This document shows positions 45,698-56,449 of a stretch of 64,000 nt of DNA, one piece after another; within the stretch, counting starts at the first letter, position 1, and each line of letters starts with the position of its first letter. Source of the DNA: Allobogoriella alba. Lineage in GTDB: Bacteria > Actinomycetota > Actinomycetes > Actinomycetales > Actinomycetaceae. The DNA lies in assembly GCF_042665525.1 (NCBI RefSeq), contig NZ_JBHTCQ010000005.1, positions 124,001 through 188,000 of the forward strand, in the 5' to 3' direction. The notes under the pieces are model-generated. The model searched no databases, had not been told where the DNA came from, and was given only the letters and a program-made list of their open reading frames with translations. Both the position numbers and the translations under genes were made by a program.

Positions 45698-45717
45698 TAT
45701 GATTCCACAATTTGGAA
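45698..45717. promoter_or_regulatory. Palindromic operator between the IclR gene and the aldolase gene
   Basis: TTCCACAATTTGGAA (45703-45717) has 5-bp arms around CAATT. It abuts TATGAT (45698-45703), a good -10 for the plus-strand gene, so binding would repress it, and it lies 70 bp upstream of the IclR start. Related sequences are present at 42929, 40460 and 39370. Confidence 0.65.
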
Positions 45718-45741
45718 CCTGTTGGCAGGAAGGATCCAGGA

Positions 45742-47001
45742 ATGGCGACGCCGCTCCCCGCACGGACCTCGCTGGACCAGGCCACACGGCGCCAGGTCGA
45801 GGAACGCCTGGCAGGTCACGACAACCATCTCGCGCAGGCGTACCCGGGCGACGACGGCATGCGACAGCCCGTGCACACCGTCTACGTCCCCGCCGACCGG
45901 TACCACCGCGACGTGGCGACCGAGTGGGGCGCGCGGGCGCGTGAGCTGGTCGCGGCGTCCGGCGGGACGGCCGCGGTGCTGGAGGCCGTCGGGGTCCGCC
46001 CGGACCTGCGCGACGCGGTCGCGGCCCAGGTCGAGGACAAGCTCGCCCGGGAGCCGGTCGAGGATCTCCGGGTGGACCTCGAGGACGGCTACGGCGACCA
46101 CGGTGACGCGGCGGAGGACGAGGCGGTCCTGGCCGCCGCGAGCGGACTGCGCGAGGCGATCGAGGCGGGGACCGCTCCCCCGTTCTGCGGGATCCGGTTC
46201 AAGTGCCTCGAGGCGGCCACCCGTGCCCGCGGCCTGCGCACGCTCGACCTGTTCGTCACGGCCCTCGCCGCATCCGGGCCGTTGCCGGACGGGCTGGTGC
46301 TGACCCTGCCGAAGGTGACCGCCGCCGCCCAGGTCGAGGCGATGGTCGAGGTGTGCGCCGCCCTCGAGCGGGCCAACGACCTGCCCAGCGCCCGGCTGCG
46401 CTTCGAGGTCCAGGTCGAGACGCCGCAGGCGATCCTCGACGCGGGTGGCACGGCCGGTGTGGCGAGGATGGTGCACGCCGGCGACGGCCGGATCAGCGGC
46501 CTGCACTACGGCACCTACGACTACTCCGCCTCCCTCGGCATCGCGGCGGCGTACCAGTCGCTCGAGCACCCCGCGGCCGACCACGCCAAGGCCGTCATGC
46601 AGCTCGCCGCCGCCGAGACCGGCGTCCGGCTGTCCGACGGATCCACGAACGTCCTCCCGGTCGGCGAGACGTCCCAGGTGCGGGCCGCGTGGGCGAACCA
46701 CGGTCGCCTGGTCCGCCGGTCACTGGAACGGGGGTTCTACCAGGGGTGGGACATGCACCCCGGGCACCTGCCCAGCCGGTTCGCGGCGACCTACTCGTTC
46801 TTCCGCGAGGGCTTCGAGCCGGCGGCGGCACGCCTGCGGGCTTACGCGGGCCGGGTCGAGGGCGCCGTCCTGGACGAGCCGGCGACCGCCAAGGCCCTCG
46901 CCCGGTTCCTCCGGCGAGGTCTCGACTGCGGCGCGATCGGCGCCGCGGAGCTCACCGACCGGACAGGGCTCGAGCCGGGTGCTCTGGAGCGGCTGCGCTG
47001 A
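45742..47001 (+). CDS. HpcH/HpaI aldolase / citrate-lyase-family protein (DUF6986-like)
   Basis: A 419-residue TIM-barrel protein of the HpcH/HpaI and malate-synthase-like superfamily. Visible are RVDLEDGYGDHGD with possible Mg2+ ligands, GIRFKCLEAATRARGLRT, TLPKVTAAAQVEAMVE, FEVQVETPQAIL, and GLHYGTYDYSASLGIAAAYQSLEHP; the C-terminal half has QGWDMHPGHLPSRFAATYSFF. Homologues are often found beside urate genes. It might condense or split glyoxylate formed from ureidoglycolate, which would explain its operator; the reaction is not established. The ATG at 45742 has AGGA at usable distance. Confidence 0.75.
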   Translation: MATPLPARTSLDQATRRQVEERLAGHDNHLAQAYPGDDGMRQPVHTVYVPADRYHRDVATEWGARARELVAASGGTAAVLEAVGVRPDLRDAVAAQVEDKLAREPVEDLRVDLEDGYGDHGDAAEDEAVLAAASGLREAIEAGTAPPFCGIRFKCLEAATRARGLRTLDLFVTALAASGPLPDGLVLTLPKVTAAAQVEAMVEVCAALERANDLPSARLRFEVQVETPQAILDAGGTAGVARMVHAGDGRISGLHYGTYDYSASLGIAAAYQSLEHPAADHAKAVMQLAAAETGVRLSDGSTNVLPVGETSQVRAAWANHGRLVRRSLERGFYQGWDMHPGHLPSRFAATYSFFREGFEPAAARLRAYAGRVEGAVLDEPATAKALARFLRRGLDCGAIGAAELTDRTGLEPGALERLR

Positions 47002-47093
47002 GCTCCTGCGATGTACGTCCCGGCGCCGAGACGCGAGACTGGGACGCAGCGGGACACGGACCGGCACCCGGCCGAGAAGAAGGAGCCTGAGAG

Positions 47094-47567
47094 ATGACCC
47101 AGCTCGACGCGGGCGAGACCGCCCCGGACTTCACCCTGCCCGACGCCGACGGCAACCCGGTGGCCCTCGCGGACCTGCTCGCGGGCGCCCGCCGTGGTGT
47201 CGTCGTGTACTTCTACCCCAAGGCGGGCACCCCGGGGTGCACCACCGAGGCCTGCGACTTCCGGGACAACCTCGCCTCGCTCGCCGGCGCCGGCTACGCC
47301 GTCGTCGGGATCTCCGCGGATCCCGTCCCCGACATCAAGGCGTTCGCCGACGCCGAGCGGCTGACCTTCCCGCTGCTGTCCGATGCCGACCACGCCGTCG
47401 CGGACGCCTACGGAACCTGGGGTCCGATGACGTTCCGCGGCACGACCTTCGAGGGCGTGCGCCGCAGCACCTTCGTGGTCGACCCCTCTGGGACGATCCG
47501 CAGCGCGGAGTACGACGTCGACCCGCAGGGTCACGTCGCCCGGCTGCGGTCCGAGCTCGGCGCCTGA
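47094..47567 (+). CDS. bcp: Thioredoxin-dependent thiol peroxidase (Bcp/PrxQ type)
   Basis: Peroxiredoxin reducing hydrogen peroxide and organic peroxides. The 157-residue protein has PDFTLPDADGNPV, the peroxidatic Cys in YPKAGTPGCTTEACDFRDN, with the resolving Cys five residues later (TEAC), and LLSDADHAVADAYGTWG. The ATG at 47094 follows AAGGAG. A monocistronic gene followed by a strong terminator. Confidence 0.95.
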   Translation: MTQLDAGETAPDFTLPDADGNPVALADLLAGARRGVVVYFYPKAGTPGCTTEACDFRDNLASLAGAGYAVVGISADPVPDIKAFADAERLTFPLLSDADHAVADAYGTWGPMTFRGTTFEGVRRSTFVVDPSGTIRSAEYDVDPQGHVARLRSELGA

Positions 47568-47578
47568 GCGCAGGCACG

Positions 47579-47614
47579 ACGACGGCGGAGGCGATCGCTC
47601 GCCTCCGCCGTCGT
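47579..47614. terminator. Bidirectional terminator between bcp and clpC
   Basis: A perfect 16-bp stem (47579-47594 with 47599-47614) with a TCGC loop lies 12 bases after the bcp stop and 15 bases after the clpC stop on the other strand. The stem contains GGCGGAGGCGA and its complement. T tracts are short, as is usual at this base composition. Confidence 0.85.
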
Positions 47615-47628
47615 GCGTGGTCCGAGGG

Positions 47629-50205
<2,577 letters not shown>

Positions 50206-50355
50206 GTGCACTCCTCACTGGCGGCCGCCGGGTGTCTGGTGCTGCGGTCTACCTCCGCAGCGGCCTTTCTGGGCGACGTTCGTCCAGGCTAACCGTGGCC
50301 GGCTCCCGGAACTGCCCGTGTTCGCCACCGGCGTGACGGGCGGCGACGGGAAGCC

Positions 50356-50874
50356 TCAGAGCTCGGCGGCGAACGCCGACCGGGCGGTCTCGTCCACCAG
50401 GACGAACCGGACGAGGTCGATGCCGGATCCAGCCTCGGCGGGCCGCCATCCTGCGACGGCGGCGACGGCGACGCGGGCGACGTCACCCATCGCCCACCCG
50501 AAGACCCCGGCGCTGATGGCCGGGAAGGCGACGCTCGCGGCGCCGACGTCGGAGGCCACCTGGAGCGAGGAGGTGAAGCACGACGCGAGGAGTGCCGGGT
50601 CGGTCTCCCCGCGGTGCCGGTTCGGCCCGACCGTGTGGATCACCCAGGAGGCGGGCAGATCGTAGCCGGCGGTCGGCACGGCCTGCCCGACCGGCAGCCC
50701 GTCGGGCAGCTCGGTCCGACGCAGCTCCATGCACTCCTCGAGCAGGCCCGGGCCTGCCGCCCGGTGGATAGCTCCGTCGACGCCACCGCCGCCCATGAGG
50801 GAGGAGTTGGCCGCGTTGACGATCGCGTCCACCCGTTCCTCGGTGATGTCGCCGGTGACGGCCTCGATCTGCAT
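50356..50874 (-). CDS. Macrodomain protein (O-acetyl-ADP-ribose deacetylase, YmdB-like)
   Basis: A 172-residue macrodomain that hydrolyses O-acetyl-ADP-ribose or removes ADP-ribose from proteins. It starts with MQIEAVTGDITEERVDAIVNA, then the ADP-ribose loop NSSLMGGGGVDGAIHRAAG, and later PAISAGVFGWAMGDVARVAV. The Asn and GGGGVDGAIH residues needed for catalysis in YmdB are present. No DarT toxin gene is next to it, so a DarTG system is not indicated. The ATG at 50874 has no strong ribosome site. Confidence 0.9.
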   Translation of the reverse strand: MQIEAVTGDITEERVDAIVNAANSSLMGGGGVDGAIHRAAGPGLLEECMELRRTELPDGLPVGQAVPTAGYDLPASWVIHTVGPNRHRGETDPALLASCFTSSLQVASDVGAASVAFPAISAGVFGWAMGDVARVAVAAVAGWRPAEAGSGIDLVRFVLVDETARSAFAAEL

Positions 50875-50945
50875 GGCCCCGATCCTGCCGTGCCGGCCCG
50901 GCTTCCGCACACCGCCTGTGGACCGGGTGTCACGAGGGACGGACG

Positions 50946-51371
50946 TCACGCCTCGACGAGCAGGGTGACGGGGCCGTCGTTGACCAGCTCGACCGCCATG
51001 TCCGCACCGAACCGGCCGGTGGCGACCTCCACGCCCCGCTCCCGCAGTGCCGCGACGAGGTCGTCCACGAGGGGCTCCGCGACCGGGCCGGGCGCCGCAC
51101 GGTGCCAGGTCGGGCGGCGACCCTTGCGGGTCTCCGCGTACAGGGTGAACTGCGAGACCACGAGCACCGGGGCGCCGTCGTCCAGGACGGAGCGCTCCTC
51201 CCGGAGGATGCGCAGCTCGGAGATCTTGCGGGCGAGCCGGGTCACCTGGTCGGGTCCGTCGTCGTGCGTGACTCCGACGAGCGCCACCAGCCCGGGCCGG
51301 TCGAGCGATCCGACGACCTCGCCGTCGACGGTCACCGCCGCGCGGGTGACCCGCTGCAGGACGGCCCTCAC
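50946..51371 (-). CDS. dtd: D-aminoacyl-tRNA deacylase
   Basis: Removes D-amino acids (and glycine from tRNA-Ala) mis-attached to tRNA. The 141-residue protein has the N-terminal RAVLQRVTRAAVTVDGEVVG, the catalytic VSQFTLYAETRKGRRPTW (SQxT motif), and the C-terminal cross-subunit motif ELVNDGPVTLLVE (GP motif, here N-D-G-P-V-T). The GTG at 51371 overlaps the stop of the preceding gene (GTGA). Confidence 0.96.
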   Translation of the reverse strand: MRAVLQRVTRAAVTVDGEVVGSLDRPGLVALVGVTHDDGPDQVTRLARKISELRILREERSVLDDGAPVLVVSQFTLYAETRKGRRPTWHRAAPGPVAEPLVDDLVAALRERGVEVATGRFGADMAVELVNDGPVTLLVEA

Positions 51372-51700
51372 CAGCGCCCGCCGCCGCTCGGCGGCCGGCG
51401 CCGCGAGTACGGCTCGACGGCGGGCCGCACGTCGGCGAGGTAGATCCCGGCGGGCACGACCGCGACGAACTGCAGGAAGGAGGAGCCGAGGATCCCGATC
51501 CCGAGCGGCGGCGGGATCGTGACGAACCCGATCGCGGCGGCCCCACCGAGCACCAGTCCCCAGAACTTCTTGGTCCGCTTGTCGGCGGCCACGAACGCGC
51601 TGGCCGGGCGACGCAGCAGGTCCACCAGCGCCCACACCTCGACGCCGAGCAGGACGAGGGAGAGGGCGAGGAACAGGTACATCTGGAAGCTGCCGAGCAC
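51368..51700 (-). CDS. DUF2516 family membrane protein
   Basis: A 110-residue protein of unknown function, usual in actinobacteria. It has three hydrophobic segments: MYLFLALSLVLLGVEVWALVDL, FWGLVLGGAAAIGFVTI and FLQFVAVVPAGIYLADVRPAV; PYSRRRPPSGG forms the charged tail. The GTG at 51700 has no clear ribosome site and lies 9 bp after the preceding stop. It is translationally coupled to dtd. Confidence 0.8.
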   Translation of the reverse strand: MLGSFQMYLFLALSLVLLGVEVWALVDLLRRPASAFVAADKRTKKFWGLVLGGAAAIGFVTIPPPLGIGILGSSFLQFVAVVPAGIYLADVRPAVEPYSRRRPPSGGGRW

Positions 51701-51709
51701 GGACCGAGC

Positions 51710-52807
51710 CTAACCCTCCGGCATCTGGCTCATCGCCTCCCGGCTGGACATGCCGGTCATCTGCAGGGCGTCGACCACCAGTGACCGCAGCAGCGAGACG
51801 AGGGTCTGCTTGCGCCACCCCTCCTCGGCGTGCGTGACCGGGACGAGGTCGGCGGAGATGCGCACCAGGGTGGAGCGGGCGTGCTGGGGCGGGTCGCCCG
51901 CCCCGATGGCGCCGGCGAGGGCGTGCAGCCCGACGGCGATCGTGTCGACCTCGGCCCCGACCTGCGGCGAGGCACCGCCGTCCTCGATGGCGCCGACCGT
52001 GCGCCGGGCGACGACCCGCGCGTTTCGGATCGCGCGGTCGGCGAGCATCCCGGTCCGGGAGAGCTCCGCGACCGTGCCGCGGAGCTTGCGGAGAGCCGGG
52101 TTGACGGCGACGACCTCCTGGGCGCTGCGCAGCGTCTCGTCGAGGGAGTCAAGCGCGGCCTGGGTGCCGCGGAGCTGCGCCAACGCGTCCTCGGCGAGCT
52201 GCGCGTCACCGGTCCGCAGGCCCTGCGCGAGGGTGCCGAGCGCCGATGCGAGGTCACGGACGATGGCGGCAGTCATGCGGCGCGGACGTCGGGTGAGGTC
52301 GCCGGGCAGGAGCGCGGCCACCAGGAGCGCGATGGCGGCGCCGACCAGTGCGTCCGCCCAGCGCCCGACGGCGCCGTCGGCGATCATCGCGGCCGGCATG
52401 GCGATGATGACGACGGCCTGGACCCCTGCCTGCATGGTCAGCAGGTGGCCGCGGTCGAGGAACCGTGCGACGGACGCGGCGATGAGCAGCACGACGGCGA
52501 TCTGGACCGCCCCGGAGCCGACGACACCGAGGAGGACCTCCCCCAGCGCCACGCCGATGGTCGCACCCGCGCCCAGCTCGGCCACCCGGCGCGGCTGGCG
52601 GTCCGGGCTGAACCCGAGGCAGACCCACGCCGCGATCGGCGCGAACATCGGCAGCTCGTGGCCGAGCAGGTGCCGCGAGACGAAGTACGCGACGGCCGCG
52701 GCGACCGCGGCGGTGAGGATGGGCAGGAAGGCCTCGGCGACCCGGCGTCCGCCCTGGCGCACCCGCAGCGCCAGCAGGACGCGCCCGCGGCGCCAGGTGC
52801 CCCTCAC
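51710..52807 (-). CDS. FUSC/aromatic-acid-exporter family membrane protein
   Basis: A 365-residue protein with an N-terminal membrane domain of about five or six helices (residues about 20-165: ILTAAVAAAVAYFVSRHLL, MFAPIAAWVCLGFSPDRQPR, AVQIAVVLLIAASVARFL, AVVIIAMPAAMIADG, ALVGAAIALLVAALLPGDL) and a cytoplasmic helical domain. PIAAWVCLGFSPDRQPRRVAE, with G-x-P-D-R, is the FUSC signature. Small aromatic acid efflux is the family role, but the substrate is unknown. The GTG at 52807 overlaps the ygfZ stop. Confidence 0.85.
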   Translation of the reverse strand: MRGTWRRGRVLLALRVRQGGRRVAEAFLPILTAAVAAAVAYFVSRHLLGHELPMFAPIAAWVCLGFSPDRQPRRVAELGAGATIGVALGEVLLGVVGSGAVQIAVVLLIAASVARFLDRGHLLTMQAGVQAVVIIAMPAAMIADGAVGRWADALVGAAIALLVAALLPGDLTRRPRRMTAAIVRDLASALGTLAQGLRTGDAQLAEDALAQLRGTQAALDSLDETLRSAQEVVAVNPALRKLRGTVAELSRTGMLADRAIRNARVVARRTVGAIEDGGASPQVGAEVDTIAVGLHALAGAIGAGDPPQHARSTLVRISADLVPVTHAEEGWRKQTLVSLLRSLVVDALQMTGMSSREAMSQMPEG

Positions 52808-53916
52808 GGGCGCAGGCGCCTCAGCCCGGCCCCCGGCCTCTCCTCCGGACGCGCATCCGTGGTTCCCTCGAGGCCGACGATGATCTCCTGCGCCGCGGCG
52901 ATCCCGCCCGCGGTCAGCTCGGCGTCGGCGGGCAGGTTCCGCTTGACGAGCGCGAGCGCCACCGGCCCGAGCTCCTCGTGCCGCACGACCGTGGTGAGGT
53001 GGCCGACCGGCCGCTCGCCGTGCCGGACCTCCTCCCCCTCCCCGGGCAGCACGTGCTCGGACCCGTCGAGGTGCAGCATGACGAGCCGGCGCGGCGGCTT
53101 CCCGAGGTTCACCACCCGCGCGACCGTCTCCTGGCCGCGGTAGCAGCCCTTGTCGAGGTGGACCCCGGTGCGCAGCCAGTCCAGCTCGTGCGGGATGGCG
53201 CGCTCGTCGACCTCCCGCCCGAGCCGCGGGCGCCAGGCCTCGACCCGCTGCGCCTCCCAGGCCCACGTGCCCGCCAGGCGGGCGTCGGTCGCGAGGACGT
53301 CGTCGACCACCGTCTCCAGCTTCTCCCGGCGCACCAGGCTCAGCGCCCGGTGGATCTCGACCCCCGGGTGCTCGGCGTCGGGCGGGCCGTAGGCCGTCGA
53401 GCCCGGGGCCGTGCGAGGCCACGGGTCGCGCCAGGTCAGCGCGTGCGCCTCGTGCCCGGTGATCCGGTTCCAGCCGCCTGCGGCCGAGCCGAGCACGGCG
53501 ACGTCGTCCCGGACGGCGACCTCGACCCGCAGCATGAACCGCATCGAGTCGAGGAACTCCGCGAGGGGGCCGGTGTCGGACGCCTCGGTGACGAGCCACG
53601 TGGTCTCGCCGTCGTCCTGCACGGCGGGGGCGTGCTCGATGTGCCCGTGCACGTCCAGCAGGAGCAGCTCGGTGGGCACGCCGGCCTCGAGGCCGAGCAG
53701 CAGCTGGGAGCTGAGCGTGTTGAGCCAGCTGATGCGGTCGGGGCCGGTGACGGTCACCACGCCCAGGTGCGACAGGTCCACGACGGCCAGGCCGCGGGAC
53801 AGTGCCCGCTGCTCGTGCACGGGATCGCCGTGGTGCAGCGGGACGCCGGCGTCGGGACCGGAGGCCTCGACGGCCCCGGGCCGGCCGAGCAGAGGGCTTC
53901 GGTAGTCGGTCGGCAT
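52804..53916 (-). CDS. ygfZ: Folate-binding protein YgfZ / tRNA-modifying GcvT-like protein
   Basis: Folate-dependent factor for assembly or repair of certain iron-sulfur enzymes. The 370-residue protein is related to the glycine-cleavage T protein and has the defining motif KGCYRGQE in GVHLDKGCYRGQETVARV, as well as LSHLGVVTVTGPDRISWLNTL at its N-terminus. Length is normal. The ATG at 53916 has GGAGG seven or eight bases upstream. It lies three bases after the nitrobindin-like stop, so it is translated from the same message. Confidence 0.93.
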   Translation of the reverse strand: MPTDYRSPLLGRPGAVEASGPDAGVPLHHGDPVHEQRALSRGLAVVDLSHLGVVTVTGPDRISWLNTLSSQLLLGLEAGVPTELLLLDVHGHIEHAPAVQDDGETTWLVTEASDTGPLAEFLDSMRFMLRVEVAVRDDVAVLGSAAGGWNRITGHEAHALTWRDPWPRTAPGSTAYGPPDAEHPGVEIHRALSLVRREKLETVVDDVLATDARLAGTWAWEAQRVEAWRPRLGREVDERAIPHELDWLRTGVHLDKGCYRGQETVARVVNLGKPPRRLVMLHLDGSEHVLPGEGEEVRHGERPVGHLTTVVRHEELGPVALALVKRNLPADAELTAGGIAAAQEIIVGLEGTTDARPEERPGAGLRRLRP

Positions 53917-53919
53917 CTC

Positions 53920-54534
53920 TCACTCCTCCCGGCTGAGTCGGCCCGAGGCGTAGGTCTGCAGCTCCTGCCCGAACGCGGCGAGGTCCATCGCCCACATGAG
54001 GTCCTGCTCGACGAGGCCGTAGACCCGGGTGGCGCCGGTCATCTCGGCGGCGGTCGCGGTGCGCACGACGGCGTCGGTCGCGAGCTCGATCCGCGGGCCG
54101 CGCACGGCACCCACGTAGAGGCTGATGTGACCTGACGGGTCCGCCACGAGGACCTCGAGGTCCGTCGGGTCGGGCACCGGGGCGCCTGCGCCGGTCGTCC
54201 CGGCCCGGCCGTCGCTCTCGGACGTCCCGTCGCCGGGCACCGGGCGCCAGTACTCGGTCTCGGTGGACCAGAGCTGGCCGGGGACCAGGCGATCCGCTCC
54301 CGCACGCCCGCTCATCTCACGCTGCACCTCCTGCGACGCCTCGGCGTCGGCGAGGTGGATGGTCGTCGTCGCGCGCAGGTACGGGCCGCCGTCGTGATCG
54401 ACGACCAGCTCCTGGAGGAACGCCGCCTCGGGCACGCCGGGGTAGCCGAGCATGCCGAAGCCGCGCCAGCGGCCGAGGAGCCAGGAGATCGGGTAGCACT
54501 CGGGGGCGAGGTCGTCCGGGACGGTGAAGGGCAC
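53920..54534 (-). CDS. Nitrobindin-like FABP family protein lacking the heme His
   Basis: A 204-residue beta-barrel protein with the nitrobindin N-terminal motif LLGRWRGFGMLGYP (G-x-W-x-G-x-G). True nitrobindins bind heme through a His near the C-terminus; here the last 60 residues (ending DLAAFGQELQTYASGRL) contain no His, and the last His is in PSGHISLYVG. It therefore belongs to the actinobacterial group without that ligand, probably not a peroxynitrite isomerase. An Asp/Gly/Thr-rich insertion is present at about residues 100-120. The start is a GTG at 54534. Confidence 0.8.
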   Translation of the reverse strand: MPFTVPDDLAPECYPISWLLGRWRGFGMLGYPGVPEAAFLQELVVDHDGGPYLRATTTIHLADAEASQEVQREMSGRAGADRLVPGQLWSTETEYWRPVPGDGTSESDGRAGTTGAGAPVPDPTDLEVLVADPSGHISLYVGAVRGPRIELATDAVVRTATAAEMTGATRVYGLVEQDLMWAMDLAAFGQELQTYASGRLSREE

Positions 54535-54550
54535 GGCCCCAGGCTAGCGC

Positions 54551-55288
54551 TCAGACGCCGGGGAGACCCGACTCGAGGAGACGGCCGACCAGGTAGACCG
54601 GGACGCCCGAGACCAGCACGAGCAGCAGCGCGGCGGCCAGGGCGGGCCGGATCCGCCCGGAGGCGGGGAACTGCCCGAACAGGATGTGCAGCGCCGCGGT
54701 GAGAATGCCGGCGGTCAGGCCCACGAGGGCTCCGGCCACGGGCCCGACCTCACCGAGCAGGAAGCCGATCAGCAGCCCCACCCCGGCGCCGACGACGGCC
54801 GCCAGCCCGCCGACGACCGCGATCGGCGCACGCAGGGCGGTGACGGTGGCGGCGGCCGCGATGGTGGCCGCCGCCGTGACCACGAGGGCGGGCGTCGTGC
54901 GGTCCACCTCGATCGCCAGCCAGCCGGCCGCGGAGATGGTCACGACGGCGCCGGTGACGATCCCGGAGACCGACTCCACCAGGCGGGGACGGCCGTCCCG
55001 GCGCAGCATCTGGTGCACGATCGCGGCGACGACGGCGAGACCCGCCACGAGACCGAGGTGCCCGAAACCGGCGAACCGCACGACTGCGAGCGCCGCGACG
55101 GCCGCGAGGCCGATGACGATGCTGCCCCCGCGCGCCGTCGGCAGACCCAGGAGCCGCGGCCAGCCGGCCGCGAACAGCAGTCCCAGGGCGACCACGACGC
55201 CGTAGAGCGCGTCCGTGGAGAGATAGCCGGCCAGGGCGATCGCGGCGGCCCCGACGGCGGTGACGGCCGCCCGTGTCGCCGCACCCAT
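54551..55288 (-). CDS. Integral membrane protein of unknown function
   Basis: A 245-residue hydrophobic protein I cannot name. It has about eight membrane helices (AAVTAVGAAAIALAGYLS, LYGVVVALGLLFAAGWPRLL, GSIVIGLAAVAALAVVRF, LGLVAGLAVVAAIVHQML, VTGAVVTISAAGWLAIEV, PALVVTAAATIAAAATVTAL, VGLLIGFLLGEVGPVAGALV and LAAALLLVLVSGVPVYLVG). The only charged loop is RRDGRPRLVES. The ATG at 55288 has a weak ribosome site; a GTG at 55291 is possible. It is the first gene of the run down to dtd and is divergent from glnR. Confidence 0.7.
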   Translation of the reverse strand: MGAATRAAVTAVGAAAIALAGYLSTDALYGVVVALGLLFAAGWPRLLGLPTARGGSIVIGLAAVAALAVVRFAGFGHLGLVAGLAVVAAIVHQMLRRDGRPRLVESVSGIVTGAVVTISAAGWLAIEVDRTTPALVVTAAATIAAAATVTALRAPIAVVGGLAAVVGAGVGLLIGFLLGEVGPVAGALVGLTAGILTAALHILFGQFPASGRIRPALAAALLLVLVSGVPVYLVGRLLESGLPGV

Positions 55289-55489
55289 CACGTCAGGACA
55301 CCGCCCCTGCCGCCCCGGGCACCGGCGTCGGCGAGTGCGAGAGGGGCGGAGTGGACCACCCGGCGATTGTGGCATGACCGTGCGACCGGACCGCGAAACG
55401 GCGCCCGCGCGGACGACCGCTCCGCGAACGCGGGCCGAGACCTCACCGGCCCGCGGCTAGAGTGTGCCGCACCCGTGAGGAGGGGATCT

Positions 55490-56194
55490 GTGGCGGAACT
55501 CCTGATGCTGACTGCCGAGCCCGGTGGCGTCGCCCGTGTGCTGCCCTCGCTGACGCTCCTCGGTCACCAGGTGCAGGTCGCCCCGATGTCGCCGTCCTCG
55601 ATCGTCGAGCACGGGGACGCCGCCGCCGTCGTGCTGGACGCCCGCAAGGACCTGGTCGCCGCCCGCACGCTCTGCCGGATGCTCTCCGGGCCGGTCCAGG
55701 CACCTCCCGTGCTGCTCGTGCTGGCCGAAGGCGGCTTCACCGCGGTCTCCCGGACCTGGGGAGCGGCCGACGTCATCCTGGCCAGCGCCGGACCGGCCGA
55801 GGTCGAGGCACGGCTCCGGATGATCGCGGAGACCACCCGCGACGAGGACCGGGACACCTCGACGCCGGAACGGCTCGAGGCGGGCGACCTGGTGATCGAC
55901 GCCTCGGCGTACACGGCGCGGGTGCGTGGGCGTGTGCTCGACCTGACCTACAAGGAGTTCGAGCTCCTCAAGCACCTCGCGCAGAACCCGGGCCGCGTGC
56001 TCTCCCGCGCCCAGCTGCTGCAGGAGGTGTGGGGCTACGACTACTTCGGCGGCACCCGCACGGTCGACGTCCACATCAGGCGGCTGCGGGCGAAGCTCGG
56101 GAACGAGCACGACCACCTCATCGGCACGGTCCGGAACGTCGGCTACCGGTTCGACCCCCGGGGTCGGGACGGCGTCGCCGCCGAGACACCCTGA
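55490..56194 (+). CDS. glnR: OmpR-family nitrogen regulator GlnR
   Basis: Global regulator of nitrogen assimilation in actinobacteria. The 234-residue protein has an atypical receiver domain (LMLTAEPGGVARVLPSLTLL, VVLDARKDLVAARTLCRML, LLVLAEGGFTAVSRTWG) without the usual DD pocket, which is how GlnR works without phosphorylation. The C-terminal winged helix has DLTYKEFELLKHLAQNPGRV, RAQLLQEVWGYDYFGGTRTV and HIRRLRAKLGNEHDHLIGTV, matching GlnR closely. The GTG at 55490 has AGGAGGGG upstream. TAGAGT at 55458-55463 is a possible -10. Confidence 0.93.
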   Translation: MAELLMLTAEPGGVARVLPSLTLLGHQVQVAPMSPSSIVEHGDAAAVVLDARKDLVAARTLCRMLSGPVQAPPVLLVLAEGGFTAVSRTWGAADVILASAGPAEVEARLRMIAETTRDEDRDTSTPERLEAGDLVIDASAYTARVRGRVLDLTYKEFELLKHLAQNPGRVLSRAQLLQEVWGYDYFGGTRTVDVHIRRLRAKLGNEHDHLIGTVRNVGYRFDPRGRDGVAAETP

Positions 56195-56264
56195 TCGGGC
56201 GCGCCGCGTTCGCGACCGGGGAACGGCCCTTGCACCCACACGCAGCTGACGTACAGTGGTGAGC

Positions 56265-56349
56265 GACGCCGGGCCGCGAAAGCCCCGGGCTCCAACATCA
56301 GCCGCTACGAGCGGCCTTCGCGCCGACTGGCGCTCTCCGGCCCGGCGTC
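56265..56349 (+). ncRNA. 85-nt cloverleaf-like structured element between glnR and the PhoU-like gene
   Basis: GACGCCGGGCCG (56265-56276) pairs perfectly with CGGCCCGGCGTC (56338-56349). The loop contains three further hairpins: AGCC/GGCT (56281-56291), GCCGCT/AGCGGC (56301-56315) and GCGCC/GGCGC (56320-56333). The result is a four-way junction with a 12-bp closing stem. It does not have tRNA features (no TTC loop, no CCA end). It could be an RNA leader, a small RNA or a terminator for glnR; orientation is not certain. Confidence 0.45.
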
Positions 56350-56353
56350 CCTC

Positions 56354-56399
56354 ACTTGTCACACAAGTTTTCGGTCGCTGCCGACTCCTGCCTTAGCCT
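56354..56399 (+). promoter_or_regulatory. Presumed promoter region of the PhoU-like/pit operon
   Basis: ACTTGTCACACAAGT (56354-56368) is a 6+3+6 palindrome. TAGCCT (56394-56399) is a possible -10; the same hexamer occurs in front of pstC on the minus strand (61898-61903). A weak PHO-box-like pair, GTTCATC-N4-AGTCACC, is at 56421-56438, but this is downstream of the -10 and may be chance. Confidence 0.35.
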
Positions 56400-56449
56400 G
56401 TGGGCTGTCGTTCTCCCGGCGTTCATCCGCCAGTCACCCAGGAGCCAAG

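Noticed and set aside
45742..47001. Canonical malate synthase (aceB)
   Set aside because: Length and blocks fit the HpcH/HpaI-like DUF6986 group; the typical malate synthase G or A signatures are not seen.
50356..50874. DarTG toxin-antitoxin system from the macrodomain gene
   Set aside because: No DarT-like ADP-ribosyltransferase gene is adjacent, and the macrodomain looks like the YmdB deacetylase type.
56265..56349. tRNA gene in the cloverleaf-like element
   Set aside because: The closing stem is 12 bp, hairpins are too short, and there is no T-loop consensus or CCA.
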